Shown in pieces: positions 16,013 to 23,128 of a stretch of 55,408 nt of DNA. The stretch is from Edaphobacter lichenicola (GTDB lineage Bacteria > Acidobacteriota > Terriglobia > Terriglobales > Acidobacteriaceae). Location of the stretch: positions 1-55,408 of the forward strand of contig NZ_JACHDY010000009.1 in assembly GCF_014201315.1 (NCBI RefSeq). The letters run 5' to 3'. Each line of letters starts with the position of its first letter. Within the stretch, counting starts at the first letter, position 1. Made by a program: the position numbers and the translations under genes. Under the pieces are notes generated by a model. It was not told the origin of the DNA. It saw nothing but the letters and a program-made list of their open reading frames with translations, and ran no database searches.

Positions 16013-16053
16013 ATTCACTACCTGTAAGCGAATCGCTATCTGGTAGTGTTTCG
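16013..16053. repeat. Iteron pair downstream of the 14551 gene
   Basis: ACTACCTGTAAGCGAATCGC and a partly degenerate second unit lie between the DNA-binding protein gene and the CHAT gene. Next to them, TTGACA with ACACAAACTTGTGT (16088-16104) precedes the CHAT gene but has no well-spaced -10. Confidence 0.7.
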
Positions 16054-16125
16054 CTCGCTTGATTTGAACAACGCAGGGAACCGGTTGTTGACACAAACTT
16101 GTGTATGCTCGGCTAAGATAAGGCG

Positions 16126-18720
16126 ATGCTGAGTTCCCCCTGGGTCAGGAAAACTGCCACTGTTACTGGATTAGCAATCGCACTTGTGGGAGGCGCTTAC
16201 TTCTTTGCAGTCACCCCGCACCACTCATCGGCTCCCCCAGACTCAGCAGACGGTTTGCTAGACAAGGCTGACACTCTTTCATGGGGAAATCGCTGGGCTG
16301 AAGCGCAGCCGATTTATGCCAAGGCTTCACAACTCTTTAGACTTCAAAACCGGCCATCAAAAGCGCTTTATGCGGCCGTGAGCGAGATTCCCGCTGATGA
16401 ATCCGTGAGTGCTCCTGCGACGATCCTGAGACTGACACAGGATCTCGCAAAGCCAGAGGCACAAGACCCCGAGACGAAACTTAGAATCCTCACAATTAGA
16501 GGAATGCTTCAGGTCAATTACGATGCTGCTGAAGCGCGCGCAACCTGGCAAGAAGTCTTTTCACTCGCCATCAAGCTGCATCATTACGAACTGGCAACTC
16601 GCGCTGAAGGCGAGCAGGGAATTGCCGCATTTATCTTGGGGGACACCGATACCGCGAAGAAACAGGTTGTGCGGGCCTGGGGCCTCTCAAAGGTCGAGCG
16701 CGATCCAGCCGCCACGGTGCGCTATGCGAGTGTCTTTGGCGCAGGCTTGGTTCAACTTCATCGTTACAAGGAAGCTCTGACCCCACTCGATCAGGCGATC
16801 AAAATAGCTACTTCGACCAAAGGACTCGCATACCCAACAATCGCTGTTTACGCAAAGATCGAGGCGCTTGCCGGACTACATCAATACGAACCGGCGCTCG
16901 CGCTAGCAAATCGGTCGCTTGCCCGACTCCAGGGAACAACTTACGAAGCTCACAAGTCACAGGTCTACATCTCTCGGGGTTCGATCAGCCGTGAGAGTGG
17001 CAACTGGACCGCCGCGATCTCGGACTATGAGCAAGCAATCAACATTTCCAAGAAAATCGATAATTACCGCGGAGTAACGGACGCTGGCGGCCTTCTCGCA
17101 CAAAGCTATGAACACGTGGGAAATCTGCCCGGTGCACTAAATGCGATCAACGACGCCATAGAAGCGAACACAAAGATTCCAGACGAGCTCTATTTGGTGC
17201 CGCGTAATCTAGCCATCAAGGCTGGAATTATGGGGCAACTGGGACACGTGGACGAGTCTGACGCACTCTACCGAAAGAGCATTGCCCTGGTCGACGTAAT
17301 GATTGAACATGCCGCGACGATAAATATTCAGCGATATTTGCTCGCCGAGATGAGCGACGTCTACTCGGGATATTTTGCTTCTCTATGCAGACAGAAACGA
17401 TACGAAGAAGCGTTGGGAGCACTCGAAAAGGTCCGAGGTCGCGTTGAATCTGAAGCGCTCGAACACCACGCAAGCCAGCCAGTTCACCCGGCCACTCCTG
17501 AAGAGAGCGAGCTTACGCGTCTCAACATTGCGCTAATCAATACCGATGACCCCGCTGCTAGAGCATCAATCACAAACGCGATCTACACGTCTGAGCTGCA
17601 AATCAACCCAAGTACCCTCACACAAGAGACTATTGCTCATCCGGTTCACCTAAAAGTTTTACAACGCAGCCTTTCGCCGAACGCCTTATTGATCGAATAC
17701 GTTCTGGCAGAACCAAACTCTCAGGCGTTTGCGATCACTCATGATTCCGTCACACCGTATCGCCTGCCTTCAAAGAGCGTGATCGAGGAAGATGCAAATC
17801 AATACAGGAAAGAGATTCGAGGGGAGAAGGAAGATCGAGCGCTAGCTCAGCGTCTTTTCGCTGAGCTGCTGGGGCCAATGAAAGAATACGCCCAGAAGAC
17901 CGACCTCGTGATTGTTCCAGATGGTTCACTCCATCTCTTGCCCTTCTCAGCACTCGCAGACAAGGCCGGCTACGTCTTGAAGACGCACACCGTTGACGTG
18001 GCGCCATCGGCCACAGTATTTGACCTCATTGCACAGAGGGCTCAGGGCAGGGAAGTGGTCTCCATGCCCTACATCGGTGTTGCTGCTTGGACCCAGCCAG
18101 CAGACACGCGGAATCCGATCGTTCGGGCTATCACCGGTCCTCAACGAAGCCAGCTCGTTCCTCTTCCAGATAGCAAGCAGGAAGTGGAGACTATCGCAGA
18201 GGACTTGCCACATCCCAGCACAATCTTGCTTGGTGCGGACGCCACCGAGTCTCGCTTCAAAAAGCTTTCCTCAGAAAGCACCGATGTGATTCACCTGGCG
18301 CTACACGGATATGCCGACATCGACTACCCGGACCGCTCCGCATTGATCTTTGCGCCCGATCAAGGCAGTGGTGAAGACGGCTTGTTGCAGGTTCGAGAGA
18401 TTCGCGGTCTCCATCTTAAAGCGAGGATGGTTACACTCTCTGCCTGCAATACGGGAGTCGGCCCAGTGGGACAAGCCGGAGTTGCTAACCTGGTCAATGC
18501 TTTCATTGAAGCAGGAGCTGATACGGTTGTTTCGACACTGTGGGAGTTGGAAGATCACACAACAGAGCACCTGATGGCGCAGTTTTATTCCAAACTAGCC
18601 GTCCACAATCGCAAGGTTGAAGCTCTTCGCACAGCACAATTGGAGCTGTTAGATAGAGGTTTACCTCCTTACTATTGGGCAAGCTTTCAGATTGTCGGCG
18701 ATCCAAACGGCACGTTCTGA
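16126..18720 (+). CDS. Membrane-anchored TPR-CHAT protease
   Basis: 864 aa. An N-terminal membrane helix (about 10-30, VTGLAIALVGGAYFFAV) is followed by ~400 residues of TPR-like helical repeats (ALTPLDQAIKIA, AISDYEQAINIS, DALYRKSIALVD). The C-terminal ~300 residues are a CHAT caspase-like domain with catalytic His727 in LALHGY and Cys774 in SACNTG, plus VPDGSLHLLPFSAL. CHAT proteases cleave a specific partner when the TPR part senses a signal, as in Craspase. Convergent and only six bases away is the S41 peptidase operon with a sigma factor and a zinc-finger membrane protein, an obvious candidate substrate. Confidence 0.9.
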   Translation: MLSSPWVRKTATVTGLAIALVGGAYFFAVTPHHSSAPPDSADGLLDKADTLSWGNRWAEAQPIYAKASQLFRLQNRPSKALYAAVSEIPADESVSAPATILRLTQDLAKPEAQDPETKLRILTIRGMLQVNYDAAEARATWQEVFSLAIKLHHYELATRAEGEQGIAAFILGDTDTAKKQVVRAWGLSKVERDPAATVRYASVFGAGLVQLHRYKEALTPLDQAIKIATSTKGLAYPTIAVYAKIEALAGLHQYEPALALANRSLARLQGTTYEAHKSQVYISRGSISRESGNWTAAISDYEQAINISKKIDNYRGVTDAGGLLAQSYEHVGNLPGALNAINDAIEANTKIPDELYLVPRNLAIKAGIMGQLGHVDESDALYRKSIALVDVMIEHAATINIQRYLLAEMSDVYSGYFASLCRQKRYEEALGALEKVRGRVESEALEHHASQPVHPATPEESELTRLNIALINTDDPAARASITNAIYTSELQINPSTLTQETIAHPVHLKVLQRSLSPNALLIEYVLAEPNSQAFAITHDSVTPYRLPSKSVIEEDANQYRKEIRGEKEDRALAQRLFAELLGPMKEYAQKTDLVIVPDGSLHLLPFSALADKAGYVLKTHTVDVAPSATVFDLIAQRAQGREVVSMPYIGVAAWTQPADTRNPIVRAITGPQRSQLVPLPDSKQEVETIAEDLPHPSTILLGADATESRFKKLSSESTDVIHLALHGYADIDYPDRSALIFAPDQGSGEDGLLQVREIRGLHLKARMVTLSACNTGVGPVGQAGVANLVNAFIEAGADTVVSTLWELEDHTTEHLMAQFYSKLAVHNRKVEALRTAQLELLDRGLPPYYWASFQIVGDPNGTF

Positions 18721-18726
18721 GTTGAT

Positions 18727-19992
18727 TTAACCCGCGATACTGAGCGCCTTCAGAAGCTGGGCATCCACTCCACTTCTGCGTTCCTGCCAATCGAAATCGG
18801 CGATCACATCGGGTTCAATCGGACTGCCCTCAAGCGCAGTACCGTTCCAGGTGAAGTACGCGCCTGTTGGCAGCGCAAGACGAAAGCCATGTCCAACTTT
18901 CACGGAGGTCGCTGAGAGAAGCCGACCGGCCGTCTTCTCCCCAACAATCGTAGCGAGATGGTTTTCTTTCGCGAAGATTGTGACCATTTCGGCGGCGCTC
19001 GCCGTGTGGCGATCCACCAGAAGCACAATATTACCGTCATAGGGCTTAGTTCCCAGACCTTCCGTTTCGAGCACAATCGGTGACTTGGTGACTAGCGCCG
19101 GGAGGAACTGAAGACCGAGTAACCATAGAGCGCCTTTGGAAGCTGGGATTTTGCCAAGACGTGGAAACCGTGTTTTCTCCGCAGCCAGGTCACGTTTGGC
19201 CCATCGCTTACCTGGAGAGAAGCCGACTGGCGCCCGATTTGGCGTCATGAGGCTCATAAGCCGCAGTGCACCTGCGCCTCCACCTGTATTCCCGCGAAGA
19301 TCGATTATGAGACGGCTAATGTTGCCCAGCGCGTCGATAGCACTGCTCATCGAATTCGCGACCTCGACCCCTATCATCCCCGGAAACATTGCGACCTTGA
19401 GGTAGCCGATACCTTCGCTCAGCAACTTGGACTGCACGAGGGTAGGCTCAACGAACTGTAGCTTCTTGCCTTTGGGCTGAGCCACATCGACAGAAGCCGT
19501 CCGCTCCTGGCCATCGTTCGCAACGAAGTCGATCGTCGAACTGGCACCCATCGGGAAGACCGGATGTTCTGGCGGCACGATCTCCTTACCATCGACGCGA
19601 AGGAGAATGTTTCCTGGCTGAATGCCGGCGAGAGCTGCGGAACCACCGTCATGTACGTCTTGGAAAATCCAACGCGATCCGTTCGCGGTTTCATCTGCAA
19701 GATAGGTAGCGCTCAGAGCAGCACGGCTTGACGCTCTCTTCGCGGTTCCATGAAAGAACCCGAGATGTGAGGTTTTAAGAGTCTGTAGAAGACCGGTTAC
19801 TGCGAGCTCGAAGGCGTCTTGTGTCGGAGCAGATTCAATCCCTTTACGATGACTTTCAATGGCATCCCGCCACGTTGCATCGAGCAGTTCGGGTTTGTAA
19901 AACTTCGAATCTAGAGCTTTGAGCACTCGCTCAAGAACTTCACGCTTAGCGCTATTTGTCAGGGTCATTTCCTGGCCGGGGGAAGTAGTCAT
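18727..19992 (-). CDS. Cytoplasmic-looking PDZ-S41 (C-terminal-processing family) peptidase
   Basis: 421 aa. A helical N-terminal cap leads to a PDZ domain (about 105-170, DGGSAALAGIQPGNILLRVDGKEI) and an S41 core with RLIIDLRGNTGGG, catalytic Ser332 in RHTASAAEM and Lys353 in GEKTAG. S41 peptidases usually are secreted, but no signal peptide or membrane helix is visible here, which is unusual. It is the last gene of the sigma-factor operon and may clip the cytoplasmic side of the zinc-finger membrane protein. Confidence 0.88.
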   Translation of the reverse strand: MTTSPGQEMTLTNSAKREVLERVLKALDSKFYKPELLDATWRDAIESHRKGIESAPTQDAFELAVTGLLQTLKTSHLGFFHGTAKRASSRAALSATYLADETANGSRWIFQDVHDGGSAALAGIQPGNILLRVDGKEIVPPEHPVFPMGASSTIDFVANDGQERTASVDVAQPKGKKLQFVEPTLVQSKLLSEGIGYLKVAMFPGMIGVEVANSMSSAIDALGNISRLIIDLRGNTGGGAGALRLMSLMTPNRAPVGFSPGKRWAKRDLAAEKTRFPRLGKIPASKGALWLLGLQFLPALVTKSPIVLETEGLGTKPYDGNIVLLVDRHTASAAEMVTIFAKENHLATIVGEKTAGRLLSATSVKVGHGFRLALPTGAYFTWNGTALEGSPIEPDVIADFDWQERRSGVDAQLLKALSIAG

Positions 19993-20075
19993 GTCTAATC
20001 GTATGATGCTTTGACCTGCGACTCAGGACAGTCAAGCCGTTGCTGGTGAAGCGGAAAGAACCGCGAGAGCCATTT

Positions 20076-20828
20076 CTATTTGACTTGAAGAGGGTAGTAG
20101 TACGTACCGTTATCCGAGCCACGAACAGTCGAGAGAAAATAGGACCCGGCCTTCGCGGCTCTGAGATCAAGCGTCACGTCCATGCCAACTTTTCCGTTCG
20201 AATCCACCGCCGTACCAAAACCCTTGGCGACGCGCTGGCTCCCACCGCGGTCTTGCGATACAACAACCTCGTACTGCCCGCTTTGGCTGAAACGTGGAAG
20301 AGTTACTGACAGATGAACAATTGCCGCAGGCAAAGAGACTTCTTGTAGAGGAGCAGCATCGTCGTCTACACCTCGCAAGGTCGGTGCATTGAAGAGATCC
20401 ACTTTGGCATCAACAGGCGCGGTAGATGCAATCTGCACCGGAGCCGTAGATGTCTGATGCTGATATCTGTACGCAATCGCTGCACCACAAATGACGAGTA
20501 CAGATGCAGCAACAGCAAGGAATGATCCCTTATAACGAGACGATGGTCGCTTAGCAGCAAGATGAATGGCTGAAGATTTCGCATCGTTCGACCCTGAAAC
20601 AGAAGTCACGCTTGCCGATTCAGCTTCCTTGGCCTCCTTCCAGTCCAAGCGGTAATGTCGATATTCTCCGTAGCACTCTGAGCAGGAAGCAAGATGGAGT
20701 CCAGCCGGATCTTCGAGGGGCAAACGGTTCTCCGCGAGCGCCTTCAGAGTGCTTTCATCAGGACAGCCTTTCCGCTCCGGGTTCGGGAATGCCTCAAGCA
20801 AAAAGTCGTTCATCAATTCGGAATCCAA
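20076..20828 (-). CDS. Zinc-finger anti-sigma-like membrane protein
   Basis: 250 aa. The cytoplasmic N-terminus has an anti-sigma zinc motif, LHLASCSECYGEYRHY (H-x3-C-x2-C, about 45-55). One membrane helix follows (about 104-122, FLAVAASVLVICGAAIAYRY), then a ~120-residue external domain rich in beta strands. This is the layout of zinc-binding anti-sigma factors that hold an ECF sigma factor at the membrane. It begins eight bases after the sigma gene on the same strand, as cognate pairs do. It is the probable proteolytic switch of the locus. Confidence 0.8.
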   Translation of the reverse strand: MDSELMNDFLLEAFPNPERKGCPDESTLKALAENRLPLEDPAGLHLASCSECYGEYRHYRLDWKEAKEAESASVTSVSGSNDAKSSAIHLAAKRPSSRYKGSFLAVAASVLVICGAAIAYRYQHQTSTAPVQIASTAPVDAKVDLFNAPTLRGVDDDAAPLQEVSLPAAIVHLSVTLPRFSQSGQYEVVVSQDRGGSQRVAKGFGTAVDSNGKVGMDVTLDLRAAKAGSYFLSTVRGSDNGTYYYPLQVK

Positions 20829-20836
20829 GTGACGGC

Positions 20837-21412
20837 CTAACCCTTCGTCTCGCAGAATTGTGGTGAACCGTGGCCGAAATCATTCCTACCGGAAACACCA
20901 ACTAGTGATGCAGCAATACGCTCCTTTACCCGCTGAATAGCTTTAGCAGCGGCTGGATAGCTCAAGCCGAGGGCCGTCGCAATGACAGCTGGGCTCGTTT
21001 CATCTTGTAGGAGCAGAACGAGAATATAACGATCACGCTCATTCAGTGCTGTCTTTAATTGTTCAAAGAGCAACTTTCGATCAAGTTCCCTTTGAAATGA
21101 CCGATCGACACCCCCCAATCGTTCTAAATCCTGACCGATGCCGGCAGATTCTTCCTGGGCAGTCTTTGTCCGTAGCCAGTCACGTACCTTGCCTTTCAAC
21201 GCTGTGTAGGCGTATCGCTCGTGCGCGACGATTTGATTTCCTTTCGATTCCATTGCACAGCCGACTTCTTCTGCCCACTCCGCAATCATCGCCGGATCAA
21301 CATGCGGAAAATCTCGAAGCACCCACCTAAATACCACTTCCACGGCAGATTTCACGGTCGAGGAAACTGCACTGCCTTGTGCATCGACGAGATGTAATTG
21401 CGTTTGTTTCAT
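20837..21412 (-). CDS. Sigma-70 family (ECF-like) sigma factor
   Basis: 191 aa from ATG 21412. The C-terminal half has region 4: LKTALNERDRYILVLLLQ, TSPAVIATALGLSYPAAAKAIQRVKERI (HTH binding -35). The N-terminal part (VEVVFRWVLRDFP, YAYTALKGKVRDWLR) corresponds to region 2. Length fits ECF factors. The frame is open to 21616, and in-frame starts at 21556 (ATG), 21484 (GTG) and 21412 (ATG) each begin one unit of a 72-bp tandem repeat, so the true start is uncertain. It heads the operon with the anti-sigma-like and S41 genes. Confidence 0.8.
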   Translation of the reverse strand: MKQTQLHLVDAQGSAVSSTVKSAVEVVFRWVLRDFPHVDPAMIAEWAEEVGCAMESKGNQIVAHERYAYTALKGKVRDWLRTKTAQEESAGIGQDLERLGGVDRSFQRELDRKLLFEQLKTALNERDRYILVLLLQDETSPAVIATALGLSYPAAAKAIQRVKERIAASLVGVSGRNDFGHGSPQFCETKG

Positions 21413-21580
21413 TCGATGTTCTCGATCTGCTGGAGACACAGCACTGCACATTTCATCGACGACATTTAATTGCGTTCGTATCACCCGAGGTTCTCTCTCT
21501 GCGGAGGAAATACATCGGCCTTGTGCATGGACGAAATGCAATTGTGTTTGATTCATCCGTGATTCTCTCTGTGGAAAAGA
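21341..21580 (-). repeat. Three 72-bp in-frame tandem repeats at the start of the sigma gene
   Basis: Units begin at 21556, 21484 and 21413 on the minus strand. Translated, they give MNQTQLHFVHAQG, VIRTQLNVVDEMC and MKQTQLHLVDAQG with RESR/REPR/REHR before each. Each unit carries its own start codon and purine-rich upstream stretch. Confidence 0.75.
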
Positions 21581-21699
21581 AATTGTCAGCAGACTGTCAA
21601 AAAACATCTCCGTCAACGCGCTTAGCTAGTAGATGCCGAAATTCAGAGCAGATACCCCCCAGCGAGATCCGCGCCGGAGTTCTTTGCAAGCAGACAAGG

Positions 21700-22023
21700 T
21701 CATTTCTTTGACGCTTTCGCTTCCTTGGGCGGCTTCACTTCCTTTGACCTCTTTGAGTCAATGGCGGCTTTCGGTTTCAGCTCGTCCCCATCAATTTCAC
21801 CGATGCCGGAGATTAGCTCCCCGACCGGCACTTGAAATGTCTCAGCTAAACGAAGGAGCGTCGGCACGGAGAAAGATTCTCCTCGTTCAATTCGCGCGAT
21901 CTGGGTCAGGTGGAATCCATAGTCGCTCACCATCACGCGATGCGTCATACCGCGTTGTTTGCGAAGCTCTTTTATCCGCTTTCCCAGCGCCACGCGAAAT
22001 TCGTCGTAATCGTATCGGAGCAT
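21700..22023 (-). CDS. XRE-family HTH regulator
   Basis: 107 aa. RVALGKRIKELRKQRGMTHR, LTQIARIERGESF and PTLLRLAETFQVPVGELI form a canonical XRE (Cro/C1-type) helix-turn-helix covering residues about 10-75. The tail is Lys-rich and low complexity. It is divergent from the conjugation operon, whose promoter lies about 200 bases away, and is therefore the best candidate for its repressor. Regulating the sigma operon that follows it on the same strand is also possible. Confidence 0.85.
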   Translation of the reverse strand: MLRYDYDEFRVALGKRIKELRKQRGMTHRVMVSDYGFHLTQIARIERGESFSVPTLLRLAETFQVPVGELISGIGEIDGDELKPKAAIDSKRSKEVKPPKEAKASKK

Positions 22024-22218
22024 GCGGATTGTGCCGAACCTCTTTGTTGGAGATTTGTCAGAGCCCCATCCTAGCGTCCTGGTCGAGCACTCTCCACCGC
22101 AATTTTATCAATGGATTAGTTCCAACCCGTTTCATTACACACCGATTCGTGCATTCACAACCTCCAGAGGCATCGAAATGTGCAGCAGGTACACAAAACA
22201 CTGCCCTACAGCATTGTG

Positions 22219-22247
22219 TTTACAAGCACGAATTTATGCAGTATAAG
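22219..22247 (+). promoter_or_regulatory. Sigma-70-type promoter of the conjugation operon
   Basis: TTTACA (22219-22224), a 17-base spacer and TATAAG (22242-22247): one mismatch in each box and ideal spacing. It lies in the otherwise empty, AT-richer 431-base gap 22024-22454, upstream of the first T4SS gene. Confidence 0.65.
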
Positions 22248-22262
22248 GATGTGTATATAGAT

Positions 22263-22289
22263 CACATATCTATGCTACACAGATATGTG
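22263..22289. promoter_or_regulatory. Operator-like inverted repeat downstream of the T4SS promoter
   Basis: CACATATCT (22263-22271), nine bases, AGATATGTG (22281-22289). It starts 15 bases after the -10 box, where a repressor would block initiation or clearance. A shorter overlapping pair ATGTG/CACAT (22249-22267) shares its left arm. Confidence 0.55.
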
Positions 22290-22454
22290 TACGTTGCGAG
22301 AGCTGATCTGGAAAGGGGGTGGTTCGACGTAGTTGTGTAACGCGCTCAGTTTGAGCGCCTAACTGCACTCCCCTGGGCCAGTACCGATGCTTGAAGCTGC
22401 ATAGTCTGAGCCACGACTCGAACCTTAACCCACGCAGAACATAGGAGCCAAACC

Positions 22455-22856
22455 TTGAGCCAGAAAATAACTTCCCGCCTCGCGACCATGGCCGCGAAAA
22501 CCTTCACCAAGCAGCATCTGAGAATGGCTGGTCGCACGCTCGGACCCATCCTTGTCGCTCTGGCCGTGTCACCTATCGCAGCTCATGCGCAGGGCACGGT
22601 GGATTTAACCGGAGTGACGACTGCAATGTCCTCGGTCGAGAAAACAGCCATGCTCGGCGGCGCAATCGCTGTCGTCATCGGCATCGTCTTCGGCGTGTTC
22701 CAGTTCATGGGCCGGAACATCGCTGGAGGATTCATGGCTATCGGTGGCGGACTGTTTGCCGGCATCGTCATCGGCTTCGCGCCCCAGTGGGTCAGCTCAC
22801 TCACCGGACAGACCATTTCAATGGTCGTTACGCACGCTGCAAAGGTGATGGCCTAA
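22455..22856 (+). CDS. virB2: VirB2/TrbC-type conjugative pilin
   Basis: 133 aa from TTG 22455, supported by AGGAG seven bases upstream; ATG 22488 is the alternative. A long signal peptide ends AAHA-QG near residue 46. The mature part has two hydrophobic helices (MLGGAIAVVIGIVFGVF, FMAIGGGLFAGIVIGFA) as in VirB2/TrbC pilins, which assemble the conjugative pilus. It is the first gene of the conjugation operon. Confidence 0.85.
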   Translation: MSQKITSRLATMAAKTFTKQHLRMAGRTLGPILVALAVSPIAAHAQGTVDLTGVTTAMSSVEKTAMLGGAIAVVIGIVFGVFQFMGRNIAGGFMAIGGGLFAGIVIGFAPQWVSSLTGQTISMVVTHAAKVMA

Positions 22857-22858
22857 CC

Positions 22859-23128
22859 ATGCAAACGACCAAGCGAGGAGAGCCGTTACCGATCAATCAA
22901 GCACTCAATAAGCCTCGGGAAAAGTTGGGGCTTAGCTTACCTATCTGGATGGGCATCGTGATTGTGTCGATCCTGGTTCTCCTCCTTCGGTTTTATCTAC
23001 TGTCGCTCGCGATCTTCATTGTGATCACCGGTGCCTGCTGGTTGATCGTTCGCAAACACCCAAAGATGTTTCAACTGTGGGGCCTGAGCTTCACGCAAAA
23101 GAGCTACTATGACCCGCGTAAACGCTAA
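22859..23128 (+). CDS. virB3: VirB3/TrbD-type inner-membrane T4SS protein
   Basis: 89 aa. A basic N-terminus with the family-like pattern INQALNKPREKLGL is followed by two closely spaced membrane helices (IWMGIVIVSILVLLLRFYLL, AIFIVITGACWLIV) and a short tail LSFTQKSYYDP. Its 3' end overlaps the virB4 start by 20 bases, so expression is coupled. It starts two bases after the pilin stop codon. Confidence 0.85.
   Translation: MQTTKRGEPLPINQALNKPREKLGLSLPIWMGIVIVSILVLLLRFYLLSLAIFIVITGACWLIVRKHPKMFQLWGLSFTQKSYYDPRKR

Noticed and set aside
22022..22246. 74-aa frame in the XRE-virB2 gap
   Set aside because: No protein-like pattern, and it overlaps the promoter of the conjugation operon.
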